From contig JUHI01000001.1 of assembly GCA_000799755.1 (NCBI GenBank), positions 1,054,001 through 1,118,000 on the forward strand: a stretch of 64,000 nt of DNA, read 5' to 3'. The position numbers were made by a program, and so were the translations under genes. Positions 1 to 8,305 of the stretch are shown piece after piece. The notes beneath the pieces were generated by a model. The model worked only from the letters and a program-made list of their open reading frames with translations. It was not told where the DNA came from and did no database searches. Numbering within the stretch: the stretch's first letter is position 1; each line of letters begins with the position of its first letter. The stretch comes from Martinezella tropici. GTDB taxonomy: Bacteria; Pseudomonadota; Alphaproteobacteria; Rhizobiales; Rhizobiaceae.

Positions 1-1
1 C

Positions 2-304
2 GCCGACGGCATGGGCATGAACGGCTGGCAGCGCCTCTTCCGCGTCGAACTGCCGCTTGCCCTGCCGCTCATCATCGAAGGACTGAAAATCGCGACCGTC
101 ATCAATATCGGCACCGCAACGATCGGCTCCACCGTTGCCGCCAAGGGGTTGGGCGAAGTCATCATCGCCGGGCTCATCAACGACAACACGGCCTTCATCC
201 TGCAGGGCGGCCTCATCGTCGGCCTGATGGCAGTGCTGATCTATGACGGCATGGAGATGATCGAGCGGTCGGTCACGAACAAGATCGGGCTCCAGCCCCA
301 TTGA
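2..304 (+). CDS. Osmoprotectant-type ABC transporter permease, C-terminal part (5' end outside window)
   Basis: This is the end of an inner-membrane permease of the glycine betaine/choline/proline (OpuC/ProW-like) ABC family; the reading frame is open at the window edge. The visible part begins in the EAA loop (DGMGMNGWQRLFRVELPLAL), the cytoplasmic helix that docks on the ATPase, and continues with two hydrophobic helices. The sequence INIGTATIGSTVAAKGLGEVI is typical of the osmoprotectant subfamily. About 100 residues remain. Its ATPase and substrate-binding partners must lie upstream of the window. Family assignment is secure; the exact solute is inferred. Confidence 0.85.
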   Translation, partial: ADGMGMNGWQRLFRVELPLALPLIIEGLKIATVINIGTATIGSTVAAKGLGEVIIAGLINDNTAFILQGGLIVGLMAVLIYDGMEMIERSVTNKIGLQPH

Positions 305-329
305 GATCGAAGGCCGTTACCGTCTCCCG

Positions 330-713
330 TCAATTGCCTTCGCCTGATGGCAGGGATGCGCCGGGTATGTAGAGCGAGATCGGCCTGATTTCGTAGACGG
401 CGGTCGGATTTGCACGGCGCAATTCGCGCGCGGCCTCGACCGCTTCCTCGATCGTCGGAAAATCGACGACGTAGAAGCCCAGCAATTGTTCCTTCGTTTC
501 GGCAAACGGGCCATCGACGACCAGTCCGGCACCCTTCCCCCGCAAGGTAACGGCGTCCTGGGTCGATCCGAGACGTGCGGCCGGCCCCAGCGATTTCTGC
601 GCGACCATGCGGTCATTGATCTCCAGAAGGTCCGTCATGAGCGCGGCATCCTCCTCCTCGCTCCAGGATTCGACGATATCTTCTTCATGATAGGCCAGAA
701 TGGCGTAGTACAT
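330..713 (-). CDS. YciI-like (DGPF-domain) protein
   Basis: A 127-residue protein of the YciI/DGPF family, small dimeric alpha-beta barrel proteins often found beside ECF sigma factors. The start MYYAILAYHEED is typical of the family, and the diagnostic VVDGPFAETKEQLLGFYVVD lies in the middle. I chose the ATG at 713 because GGGGAA sits just upstream and because the further N-terminal extension of the open frame has no family resemblance. It is divergent from the glyoxalase-fold gene at 890, with a shared 176-base promoter region. Enzymatic role unknown; related proteins have been proposed as dehydrochlorinase-like enzymes or sensors. Confidence 0.85.
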   Translation of the reverse strand: MYYAILAYHEEDIVESWSEEEDAALMTDLLEINDRMVAQKSLGPAARLGSTQDAVTLRGKGAGLVVDGPFAETKEQLLGFYVVDFPTIEEAVEAARELRRANPTAVYEIRPISLYIPGASLPSGEGN

Positions 714-889
714 GGCTTCCCCCTTGAGACACGTGCCTGAGCGCCAGGGAGTTAAGCAGAGCAGCCGCAATCCTGGAACCCCGGATCTGCGCTCGTCTCG
801 GGATAGGGCAAATTTCCGCATACTTGCCTTCGCCGCTTGCCGGTGGCATTGGCTGCAATGACATGCCCGGACAATCAAGGGAGACGCCG

Positions 890-1285
890 ATGGCCAAGAT
901 GATTCATTCGATGATCCGCGTGCTCGACGAAGCGCGCTCGATCGACTTCTACGACAAGGCTTTCGGGCTGAAGATTGCCGACCGCATCGTCTTCGAGACC
1001 TTCACGCTGATCTATCTCAGCAATGCCGAGACGGGATTCGAACTGGAATTGACCGTCAATCAGGGGCGCATCGAGCCTTATGCCCAAGGCGAGGCCTATG
1101 GCCACCTTGCGGTCTCGGTTACCGAACTGAGGGACGAACATGCGCGCATGAGCGAACTGGGGCTCAACCCCGGCAAGATCGTGGAGCTCAATCGCGATGG
1201 GAAGCTTTTTGCGCTGCTCTTCTTCGTCACCGACCCCGATGGCTACAAGATCGAGATCGTGCAAAGACATGGTCGGTTTCAATAG
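890..1285 (+). CDS. Glyoxalase/VOC-family protein (lactoylglutathione lyase-like)
   Basis: A 131-residue vicinal-oxygen-chelate protein. It opens with MAKMIHSMIRVLDEARSIDF, matching glyoxalase I (H-t-M-i-R-V-d-d), with H7 as the likely first metal ligand. Later it has FELELTVNQG (E ligand), YGHLAVSV (H ligand) and TDPDGYKIEIVQ (E ligand), so the four metal ligands of GloA-type enzymes appear present. The likely role is methylglyoxal or other glutathione-adduct isomerisation in the cytosol. The ATG at 890 has AAGGGAG seven bases upstream. It is slightly shorter than E. coli GloA and diverges from it, so it could be a GloA paralogue with another substrate. Confidence 0.8.
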   Translation: MAKMIHSMIRVLDEARSIDFYDKAFGLKIADRIVFETFTLIYLSNAETGFELELTVNQGRIEPYAQGEAYGHLAVSVTELRDEHARMSELGLNPGKIVELNRDGKLFALLFFVTDPDGYKIEIVQRHGRFQ

Positions 1286-1300
1286 AACCGAACAAGGCAC

Positions 1301-1320
1301 AGCCCCGCACCGGCGGGGCT
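1301..1320. terminator. GC-rich hairpin between convergent genes
   Basis: A perfect 8-bp stem (AGCCCCGC / GCGGGGCT) with a 4-base loop lies between the glyoxalase-fold gene and the convergent PRC-barrel gene. There is no long T tract on either side, so termination is plausible but not certain. Confidence 0.45.
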
Positions 1321-1345
1321 TACCGCAGCGGTTCCGTCAGCGCGC

Positions 1346-1738
1346 TCACATCCAATAAGGGGGCACGCCAAAATAATCATGGCTTCTGTGGCCATGGTCC
1401 TTGTGGTCGTGGTCGTCCTTGCTGGCGAAGCGACGCGCTTTTTCAATGTCGTTCTTGGTCATGCTGACGCGATAGCCGGCGATGCGAGCATCGTAGCGCA
1501 GCTTTTCCCATGGCAGCCGGTAGTGATCCTGCCCGATGCCGAAAAAGCCGCCGAAGCTCAGAATGACGAAAGCGATGCGTCCATCGCTTTTTTCAAGCAT
1601 CAGCCGCTCGATATGACCAATCTGCTTACCGTCCGAACCGAACACCCTGGACCCTTCGACACGGTCGCAGGCAACCAGCATCGACATGTCCTTGATGTAA
1701 AGGTCACGGCTCGAAATATCGGCACTCTCTTTATGCAT
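1346..1738 (-). CDS. PRC-barrel domain protein with His/Asp-rich tail
   Basis: A 130-residue protein with a PRC-barrel fold in the middle: VEGSRVFGSDGKQIGHIERL followed by GRIAFVILSFGGFFGIGQDHYRLPWEKLRY. PRC barrels occur in photosynthetic reaction-centre H subunits, RimM, and many stress-related stand-alone proteins of soil bacteria. The C-terminus (DDHDHKDHGHRSHDYFG) is rich in histidine and aspartate and might bind metal ions; that is inference. The start at 1738 is fixed by an excellent AGGAGGT seven bases upstream. No signal peptide. It reads convergently to the glyoxalase-fold gene and divergently from fadD. Confidence 0.85.
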   Translation of the reverse strand: MHKESADISSRDLYIKDMSMLVACDRVEGSRVFGSDGKQIGHIERLMLEKSDGRIAFVILSFGGFFGIGQDHYRLPWEKLRYDARIAGYRVSMTKNDIEKARRFASKDDHDHKDHGHRSHDYFGVPPYWM

Positions 1739-1912
1739 ATGCGCACCTCCTTTTGGATACGCGTCACATAAACTATGGAGCGTCCGATCTGCTCTTTGGG
1801 GCAGCACGATGCTCCGATGGGTTTAGGCCCATGGCGCTATTAACGCTCCGTTGTCATAAAAGTTCCAGTACTTTTTTCAAGATTGTAAAAAAACGTGAGC
1901 GTACGACGATTA

Positions 1913-1928
1913 TTGACGTTTACGTCAA
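1913..1928. promoter_or_regulatory. Perfect palindrome upstream of fadD (LiuR/MerR-like operator candidate)
   Basis: TTGACGT-TT-ACGTCAA is a perfect inverted repeat with 7-base arms and a 2-base centre, about 160 bases before the fadD start, inside the 348-base gap 1739–2086 between PRC-barrel gene and fadD. The pattern resembles operators bound by MerR-family regulators of branched-chain and fatty acid degradation (LiuR type, ACGTnnACGT core). Nothing else coding is seen in this gap. The regulator itself is not in the window. Confidence 0.55.
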
Positions 1929-2086
1929 GGTTATTGTAGCTTCTTTCTCGCTCCGATGATTTAGTTGAGAGCAATAAGTGCGGCGATGTGAAAAGCGGGA
2001 GACTTTTTGATCGTCCAATGACACTCTGCATAGCCGCCGCATGTGACGGCGGGGCGTGGTGATGATGCGTAGAGGAGGAAGTGCGC

Positions 2087-3784
2087 ATGAATTCAGTCTC
2101 CGCTCCTTCGGATAGACCGCAGGTCAAGAAGATTTGGCTCGCCTCTTATCCGGATATCGTACCGGCGGAACTGCCGCCGCTGGAGCACGCATCGCTCGCC
2201 GAGTTGCTGGAAGAGAGCTGCGCGCGCTATGCCGACAGACCCGCCTTCACCAGCATGGGCAAATCCATCACCTATCGCGATCTCGACATGCAGACGCGCA
2301 AGATCGCCGCCTGGCTGCAGAGCCTTGGACTTCAGAAAGGCGATCGCGTTGCCGTGATGATGCCGAACGTGCTGCAGAACCCGATCGCGGTTTACGGCAT
2401 CCTGCGCGCCGGCCTCGTCGTCGTCAACGTCAACCCGCTCTATACGCCACGCGAACTGGAGCACCAGCTGCGCGACTGCGGCGCCAAGGCGATCTTCGTT
2501 CTTGAAAACTTCGCCCATACGGTGGAGCAGGTTCTGGCCCATACAGATGTGCGCCATGTTGTCGTGACAGCGCTCGGCGACATGCTCGGCCTCAAGGGCC
2601 ACATCGTCAATCTCATCGTCCGCAAGGTGAAGAAACTCGTGCCGGCCTGGTCCATCCCCGGTCATCGCAGCTTCAAGAGCGTGATCGCCGAAGGCGCGCG
2701 CCTGCCGTTGAAGCTTTCGGAACTGACCGGCAGCGACATCGCCTTCCTGCAATATACCGGCGGCACGACCGGCGTTGCCAAGGGCGCGATCCTCACCCAC
2801 GCCAACCTGCTCGCCAATCAACTGCAACTGCTGCTCTGGCTGCAATCCGCCTATATCAACAAGCCGCGTCCGGAGCAGCTGACCTTCGTCTGCGCACTGC
2901 CGCTCTATCACATCTTCGCGCTGACGGTGAATTCGCTGATGGGCATGTCTCTCGGCGGCCATAACGTGCTGATCGCCAACCCGCGCGACATACCGGCCTT
3001 CATCAAGGAGCTGGGCAAGTACAAGTTCGACATGTTCCCTGGCCTGAACACCCTGTTCAACGCGCTGATGAACAATCCCGAATTCACCAAGCTCGATCTT
3101 TCCAACACGGCAACGCTTGCCGGCGGCATGGCGGTGCAGCGGCCGGTCGCCGAACGCTGGCAGAAGATGACGGGGGCCTGGATCACCGAAGGTTACGGCC
3201 TTTCCGAGACGTCACCGGTCGCAAGCGCCAACCGCTTCGACAGTTCGGAATTCTCCGGCACGATCGGCCTGCCGATCACGGGCACTGATTTCGACATTCG
3301 CGACGAGAACGGCAATTCGCTGCCGCTCGGCGAAGTCGGCGAGATCTGCATCCGCGGGCCGCAGGTCATGGCCGGCTACTGGAAGCAGCCGGCCGAAACC
3401 GCGCGCGTCATGACGCCGGATGGTTTCTTCCGTAGCGGCGACATGGGCTTCATGGACGAGCGCGGCTATACCAAAATCGTCGACCGCAAGAAGGACATGA
3501 TCCTGGTCTCGGGCTTCAACGTCTATCCCAACGAGATCGAGGAAGTCGCAGTCATGCATCCCGGCGTTCTGGAAGCAGCAGCGATCGGCGTGCCCGACCC
3601 GCATTCCGGCGAGGCGGTGAAGCTCTTCATCGTCAAGAAGGACCCGGCTCTGACCGAGGCCGACGTCAAGGCCCATTGCGCCGCGAATCTGACCAACTAC
3701 AAGCGCCCGCGTTTCATCGAATTCCGCACGGAACTGCCGAAATCGAATGTCGGCAAGATCCTGCGCAAGGAGTTGCGCGGCTGA
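2087..3784 (+). CDS. fadD: Long-chain fatty acid–CoA ligase
   Basis: A 565-residue AMP-forming acyl-CoA synthetase that activates fatty acids to acyl-CoA for beta-oxidation at the inner face of the membrane. The ATP-binding loop YTGGTTGVAKG is at about residues 223–233, the GYGLSE motif at about 369, and the hinge/C-terminal part contains FRSGDMGFMDERGY and IVDRKKDMILVSGFNVYP, the latter typical of FadD-type long-chain ligases. The C-terminal catalytic lysine region (KSNVGKILRKELRG) is intact. The ATG at 2087 has AGGAGGAA upstream; an in-frame GTG two codons earlier is less likely. It is a single-gene unit, with a palindromic operator candidate upstream and a terminator after it. Confidence 0.93.
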   Translation: MNSVSAPSDRPQVKKIWLASYPDIVPAELPPLEHASLAELLEESCARYADRPAFTSMGKSITYRDLDMQTRKIAAWLQSLGLQKGDRVAVMMPNVLQNPIAVYGILRAGLVVVNVNPLYTPRELEHQLRDCGAKAIFVLENFAHTVEQVLAHTDVRHVVVTALGDMLGLKGHIVNLIVRKVKKLVPAWSIPGHRSFKSVIAEGARLPLKLSELTGSDIAFLQYTGGTTGVAKGAILTHANLLANQLQLLLWLQSAYINKPRPEQLTFVCALPLYHIFALTVNSLMGMSLGGHNVLIANPRDIPAFIKELGKYKFDMFPGLNTLFNALMNNPEFTKLDLSNTATLAGGMAVQRPVAERWQKMTGAWITEGYGLSETSPVASANRFDSSEFSGTIGLPITGTDFDIRDENGNSLPLGEVGEICIRGPQVMAGYWKQPAETARVMTPDGFFRSGDMGFMDERGYTKIVDRKKDMILVSGFNVYPNEIEEVAVMHPGVLEAAAIGVPDPHSGEAVKLFIVKKDPALTEADVKAHCAANLTNYKRPRFIEFRTELPKSNVGKILRKELRG

Positions 3785-3805
3785 CATAATTCCGTGTCAT
3801 TCAAG

Positions 3806-3845
3806 AGGCTGCTCTCCTTAGTCGGCGAGCGGCCTTTTTTCTTTT
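3806..3845 (+). terminator. Rho-independent terminator after fadD
   Basis: A 9-bp stem (AGGCTGCTC / GAGCGGCCT, one G·T pair) is followed by TTTTTTCTTTTT. It ends the fadD transcript before the pgi promoter region. Confidence 0.8.
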
Positions 3846-3958
3846 TGGACGATACGTGAACTTGATTTACGCCCTACATAGGGAATAGTTTCCGCGACCA
3901 ACTCAGAGTGCCTTGCCCTCTTCGGACGGCAAGCGGCGCGAACCGCAAGGAGTCCTCC

Positions 3959-5584
3959 ATGAACGCCCTCGTCGATCAACTGAAGAGCACTGCATCTGCA
4001 ACGAAGGCCACCGATATTCGCGCCGCCTTCGCCGCCGATCCCAACCGCTTTTCCCGCTTCAGCACCTCGTTCGACGACCTGCTGATGGATTACTCCAAGA
4101 CGGCTGTCAACGACGACATTCTCGCCCTTCTCGAAAAGCTCGCAGCCGAGGGCGGCGTCGCCGCCAAGCGCGAGGAAATGTTCTCGGGCGTCGCCATCAA
4201 CTTCACCGAAAACCGCGCCGTTCTGCACACCGCGCTGCGCAACCGCTCCAACAAGCCGGTGCTCGTCGACGGCAAGGATGTCATGCCTGACGTCAACGCC
4301 GTGCTCGCCGCCATGGGCAAGTTCGCCGACGGCATCCGTTCGGGCGCGCTGAAGGGCGCGACGGGCAAGGCGATTACCGACGTCATCAACATCGGCATCG
4401 GCGGCTCAGATCTCGGCCCGGTCATGGCGACGCTGGCGCTGGCACCCTTCCATGACGGTCCGCGCTCGCATTTCATCTCCAACATCGACGGCGCCCATAT
4501 CGCCGACATCCTGAAGCTCGTTAAGCCGGAAACGACGCTCTTCATCGTCGCTTCCAAGACCTTCACGACGATCGAGACGATGACCAACGCCCAGACGGCG
4601 CGCAAGTTCATTGCCGATGCGCTTGGCGAAGCTGCCGTTCAGCATCATTTTGCCGCCGTTTCGACGGCGCTCGACAAGGTCGCCGCCTTCGGCATCGACA
4701 GCGAGCGCGTCTTCGGCTTCTGGGATTGGGTCGGCGGCCGCTACTCGATCTGGTCGGCGATCGGCCTGCCGCTGATGATCGCGATCGGACCGGAAAACTT
4801 CGGTAAGTTCCTCGACGGCGCGCATGCGATGGACAACCATTTCCGTCAGGCGCCCTTCAGGGAAAACCTGCCGATGCTGCTTGGCCTCATCGGCTTTTAT
4901 CATCGCAACGTGCTCGGCTACCCGACGCGGGCGATCCTGCCTTACGACCAGCGCCTGTCGCGCTTCCCGGCCTACCTGCAGCAGCTCGACATGGAATCGA
5001 ACGGCAAGGGCGTCACCATCGACGGTACGCCGGTCGAAGGCAATTCCGGCCCGGTCGTCTGGGGCGAGCCTGGCACCAACGGCCAGCACGCGTTCTACCA
5101 GCTCATCCACCAGGGCACGAGCATCATCCCGGCCGAGTTCATGATCGCCGCCAACGGCTTCGAACCGAACCTGCGCCATCAGCACGACCTGTTGATGGCC
5201 AATTGCCTGGCACAGTCGGAAGCGCTGATGAAGGGCCGCACCTTCGAGGAAGCCAAGGCACAGCTCACCTCCAAGGGCATGGACGACAAGAAGGCCGATT
5301 TCATCGCGCCGCACCGCGTCTTCACCGGCAACCGTCCGTCGATCACCTTCGTCTATGACAAGCTGACGCCGTTCGCACTCGGCCGCCTGATCGCTCTTTA
5401 CGAACACCGCGTCTTCGTCGAAGGCGTGCTCTTCCGCATCAACTCCTTCGACCAGTGGGGCGTCGAGCTCGGCAAGGAACTGGCAACGGGCCTGCTTCCG
5501 GTCATCGAAGGCAAGGAAAGCGCCGCCGGCCACGATTCCTCGACGCAGGGGCTGGTGGCTGCTCTGGCAAGCCGCGCGAAGTAA
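3959..5584 (+). CDS. pgi: Glucose-6-phosphate isomerase
   Basis: A 541-residue cytosolic phosphoglucose isomerase interconverting glucose-6-P and fructose-6-P. Visible signatures are [15 protein letters not shown] (about 143–157), [15 protein letters not shown] (PGI signature 1 region), [18 protein letters not shown] with the catalytic Glu (about 370) and His, and [13 protein letters not shown] near residue 505 with the catalytic Lys (signature 2). The start is placed at the ATG at 3959, preceded by AAGGAG; the frame extends upstream without family similarity. The next gene is a convergent fructokinase, so hexose-phosphate enzymes are grouped here. In rhizobia lacking a full Embden–Meyerhof route, Pgi mainly links fructose and gluconeogenic carbon to the Entner–Doudoroff pathway. 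Confidence 0.97.
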   Translation: MNALVDQLKSTASATKATDIRAAFAADPNRFSRFSTSFDDLLMDYSKTAVNDDILALLEKLAAEGGVAAKREEMFSGVAINFTENRAVLHTALRNRSNKPVLVDGKDVMPDVNAVLAAMGKFADGIRSGALKGATGKAITDVINIGIGGSDLGPVMATLALAPFHDGPRSHFISNIDGAHIADILKLVKPETTLFIVASKTFTTIETMTNAQTARKFIADALGEAAVQHHFAAVSTALDKVAAFGIDSERVFGFWDWVGGRYSIWSAIGLPLMIAIGPENFGKFLDGAHAMDNHFRQAPFRENLPMLLGLIGFYHRNVLGYPTRAILPYDQRLSRFPAYLQQLDMESNGKGVTIDGTPVEGNSGPVVWGEPGTNGQHAFYQLIHQGTSIIPAEFMIAANGFEPNLRHQHDLLMANCLAQSEALMKGRTFEEAKAQLTSKGMDDKKADFIAPHRVFTGNRPSITFVYDKLTPFALGRLIALYEHRVFVEGVLFRINSFDQWGVELGKELATGLLPVIEGKESAAGHDSSTQGLVAALASRAK

Positions 5585-5595
5585 CATGCTTCTGC

Positions 5596-5722
5596 ACCTC
5601 CCCCTTGAGGGGGAGGTCGCCGCAAGGCGGCGGGTGGGGGTGACGGGCTCTCCGTGCGAGAGCGGCTAGAGGATCACCCCACCCCGGCACTGCGTGCCGA
5701 CCCTCCCCCTCAAGGGGAGGGT
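5596..5722. repeat. Composite palindromic intergenic element (RIME-like)
   Basis: Between the convergent pgi and frk genes lies a mosaic of nested inverted repeats. A first hairpin (ACCTCCCCCTTGAGGGGGAGGT) and a second (CCCTCCCCCTCAAGGGGAGGG) sit at the ends, and GTGGGGGTGA in the left part pairs with TCACCCCACCCC in the right part. This architecture matches the rhizobium-specific intergenic mosaic elements described in Rhizobium and Sinorhizobium. It may also serve as a bidirectional terminator. No coding sequence. Confidence 0.75.
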
Positions 5723-5726
5723 TAAA

Positions 5727-6653
5727 TTACAGCCCGATCTCATGCGCCCAGGGCGGGTTGGCGCCAGCGCGGGAGACGGTGACGGCAGCAGCCTTGGCGC
5801 CCAGCGCGAGCGCATCCTGCAGCGCCTTTTCATTCAGCGAAGCCACCTGCGCCTTGGTCAAAAGGTTGTTCATCTTCAACGACGCCAGAATGCCGGCATC
5901 GAAAGTGTCGCCAGCGCCGACGGTATCGACCACGGTGACGCGCTCGCTCGGCACAGAGACCTTCAGCGACTTGGTGTAGCCTGTCGCGCCTTCAGCACCC
6001 TTGGTGATAACGACGAGCTTTGCGCCCTGCCCCAGCCAATGGGTGGCGAGCTCGTCATGATTTCCTGACAGACCAAACCATTCCAGATCCTCGTCGGAGA
6101 ATTTGAGAATGTCGGACATGGCCGCCATCCGACCGATGCGGCCCATATGGGCTGTTTTGTCCTTGATGAAGCCCGGGCGGATGTTCGGGTCGAGGGAGAT
6201 GACGCGGCTCTGGTGTTCGCGCTTCATCAGCGCTTCATAGGTCGCGCCGCACGGATCGGGGATCAGGCTGATCGCGCCGAAATGGAGCGCCTCGCAATCA
6301 TCGCCGAGCGTCGGAAGATCGGCCTCGGTAATCATGCGGCCGGCCGTGCCTTCGTCATAGAAGGCATAGGTCGCCTGGCCGTTGACAAGCTTGACGAAGG
6401 CGATCGTGCTCGGGCGCGGCGTGATGGCGCAATAGCTGAAATCGACCTTGGAGGCCGAGAGCGTGTCGCGCAGAATCTCGCCCATCATGTCGTCGGCGAT
6501 GCCGGTGAAGAAGCCGGTGGGAATGCCGAGGCGCCCCAGCGCTATCGCGGTATTGAAGATCGCGCCGCCAGCGTAGGGGGCAAAGCCCTTTTCGCCCAGC
6601 GTCGTATCCCGCGGCAGCATGTCGATCAAAGCTTCGCCACAGCACAATATCAT
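5727..6653 (-). CDS. frk: Fructokinase (PfkB family)
   Basis: A 308-residue PfkB-family sugar kinase, most like rhizobial fructokinase, which phosphorylates fructose to fructose-6-P in the cytosol. It begins MILCCGEALIDMLPRDT, contains the N-terminal glycine-rich AGGAIFNTAIALGRLG, and near residues 241–252 the PfkB signature DTVGAGDTFDAG with the catalytic Asp. The start at 6653 is preceded by GGGAGG. Convergent with pgi, whose substrate is its product. Other PfkB sugars (ribose, adenosine) are less likely given the neighbourhood; a separate ribokinase is found at 55.3 kb. Confidence 0.9.
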   Translation of the reverse strand: MILCCGEALIDMLPRDTTLGEKGFAPYAGGAIFNTAIALGRLGIPTGFFTGIADDMMGEILRDTLSASKVDFSYCAITPRPSTIAFVKLVNGQATYAFYDEGTAGRMITEADLPTLGDDCEALHFGAISLIPDPCGATYEALMKREHQSRVISLDPNIRPGFIKDKTAHMGRIGRMAAMSDILKFSDEDLEWFGLSGNHDELATHWLGQGAKLVVITKGAEGATGYTKSLKVSVPSERVTVVDTVGAGDTFDAGILASLKMNNLLTKAQVASLNEKALQDALALGAKAAAVTVSRAGANPPWAHEIGL

Positions 6654-6730
6654 TCCGGCCTCCCAAAGAGCGCGTCTGTCGTGTCCAGTTACATAAATCG
6701 ATTAGATAGATTCAGTGCAAAAGCAAAGCA

Positions 6731-7429
6731 TCAGTTTGTGGGCAGCTCCGAAATGCCGCCGTTCCAGCCGGACCAGGCGAGCGGCGCGTTGAGAAAGGCT
6801 TCAACTTCCTCGAGCGTCTTGTCGTCGAACAGCTTCTGCTCCTTGGCGACGGCAAGCACTTCGCGCCAGGTCGTGATGTATTGCAGGTTGACCTTCCGGT
6901 TGGCAAAGCGTTCGACCGCCTCGGGGAAGATGCCGTAGTAGAACAGTGCCATGCCATGATCGACGATGCCGCCGGCCGCGCGGATCGCGTCGATGAAGGT
7001 GAACATGCTGCCGCCGGCCGTCGTCAGGTCCTCGATGACGAGCACGCGGGCGCCGTCCTTCATGTCGCCTTCGATCTGCGCGTTGCGGCCATGACCCTTA
7101 GGCTGCTTGCGGACGTAGATCATCGGCAGGTTCAAGCGCTCGGCCAGGAAGGCGGCAAAGGGAATGCCTGCCGTCTCGCCGCCGGCAACGCAGTCGAACT
7201 GCTCAAAGCCGACATTGCGGACGATGAGGCTTGCGGCAAAATCCATGATCGTTGAGCGGATGCGCGGATAGGAAATCAGCTTGCGGCAGTCGATATAGAC
7301 CGGGCTCGCCATGCCGGACGCGAACTTGTAGGGCTTGTCGGCATTGAAGTGGACCGCCTTGATCTCCCAAAGCATCCTGGCCATCAGCTCAGCCATGACG
7401 GCGCGATCGGTGAATATCATCTGGGTCAT
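6731..7429 (-). CDS. pyrE: Orotate phosphoribosyltransferase
   Basis: A 232-residue enzyme of de novo pyrimidine synthesis that joins orotate and PRPP to give OMP. The type I PRTase PRPP loop [13 protein letters not shown] lies at about residues 129–141 (E133, D134). [17 protein letters not shown] at the N-terminus and the flexible loop [14 protein letters not shown] also match PyrE. The start at 7429 has GGAGG upstream. It ends 77 bases before the frk start on the same strand, so the two may be cotranscribed. pyrC lies 3.6 kb away. Confidence 0.95.
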   Translation of the reverse strand: MTQMIFTDRAVMAELMARMLWEIKAVHFNADKPYKFASGMASPVYIDCRKLISYPRIRSTIMDFAASLIVRNVGFEQFDCVAGGETAGIPFAAFLAERLNLPMIYVRKQPKGHGRNAQIEGDMKDGARVLVIEDLTTAGGSMFTFIDAIRAAGGIVDHGMALFYYGIFPEAVERFANRKVNLQYITTWREVLAVAKEQKLFDDKTLEEVEAFLNAPLAWSGWNGGISELPTN

Positions 7430-7555
7430 AAGGGGCCTCCTTCGCAGCGCTAATATTCCAGCGGCAATAGCAGCAAGCGGCCCGAGTTTCCAGACGTATG
7501 AAAGGTTTTGCAGGCATCGCCGCGGCTGCCGCGGGCAAAGGCGGCTCCGAGCGAG

Positions 7556-8206
7556 CTACTGGGCAAGCCCGAGATCGGCAGGGAGCATGGTCTTGAACAG
7601 CGCGATCACCTTGTCGCCCTCCTCCCGCTCGATGGAAATCGCATAGCGAACGGCTGCGGCGACCAACTGCATGGTCAATCGCGCTGTTCTTGCGAGTTCG
7701 GAATGATCGCGCTCCGGCCAGAGACGTTCGAGAACGGTGAGAAAGGCCTGCGAGTGCCACTCCATATCCTCGGCATCGACCTGCTGCAGCAGCTTGTCGG
7801 CATGGGTGGCGTGCCAGATGTCGCGCATGACGGGCTCCCCCAGAAACATCGCATAGTAGCCATCGACGATCCGGCCAAGGGCTGACTGGAGCTGGTCGCG
7901 ACTTTGGATCGCCATCAGCTCATCCTCGACGCATTGCCGTCCCTGCTCGTTGAAGCGCTCGGCCAGCACGCGGATGATCGCCGTCTTGTCCGGGAAATAT
8001 TGGTAGAGCGACCCGAAGGAAACGCCAGCCTTTTCAACGATCTCCCCCATGCGCAGCGCATCGCTGCCGTTCTTGGCGATCAGATCGGATGCCACCGAAA
8101 GGATCAGATCTACGCGCTCACGGCCGCGTTGCTGGCTCGGTATACGGCGCGGCGTGCCCGCCTCGTCCTTGCTGCGCCTGCGTCTCGCGATCGGTTCCTG
8201 CGTCAT
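7556..8206 (-). CDS. TetR-family transcriptional regulator
   Basis: A 216-residue repressor. The helix-turn-helix is at about residues 30–75: RVDLILSVASDLIAKNG, then MGEIVEKAGVSFGSLYQYFPDKTAI, the classic TetR pattern. The rest is a helical ligand domain. It is divergent from an NmrA-like reductase and a DUF1772 membrane protein, with a 99-base intergenic region that contains an 18-base direct repeat. By analogy with other TetR modules it probably represses that pair and itself. The start at 8206 follows AGGGAA. Confidence 0.88.
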   Translation of the reverse strand: MTQEPIARRRRSKDEAGTPRRIPSQQRGRERVDLILSVASDLIAKNGSDALRMGEIVEKAGVSFGSLYQYFPDKTAIIRVLAERFNEQGRQCVEDELMAIQSRDQLQSALGRIVDGYYAMFLGEPVMRDIWHATHADKLLQQVDAEDMEWHSQAFLTVLERLWPERDHSELARTARLTMQLVAAAVRYAISIEREEGDKVIALFKTMLPADLGLAQ

Positions 8207-8242
8207 GTCGTTCCCTACCTGTGACTGTTGACACGCAATATA

Positions 8243-8286
8243 AGAGAGTTTATCACATTTCGCAAATGAGAGAGTTTATCACATTT
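8243..8286. promoter_or_regulatory. Tandem direct repeat in the TetR/NmrA divergent promoter
   Basis: The 18-mer AGAGAGTTTATCACATTT occurs at 8243–8260 and again, identically, at 8269–8286, one repeat every 26 bases. It is the only sizeable repeat in the intergenic region and is the best candidate for the TetR binding sites. It sits immediately before the GGAGGAG ribosome site of the NmrA-like gene, so bound protein would block transcription of that gene. Confidence 0.6.
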
Positions 8287-8305
8287 TCCGCTGGAGGAGT
8301 TTGAA

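Noticed and set aside
4406..5587. 393-codon open frame on the minus strand
   Set aside because: Shadow of pgi; no recognisable domain and no ribosome site.
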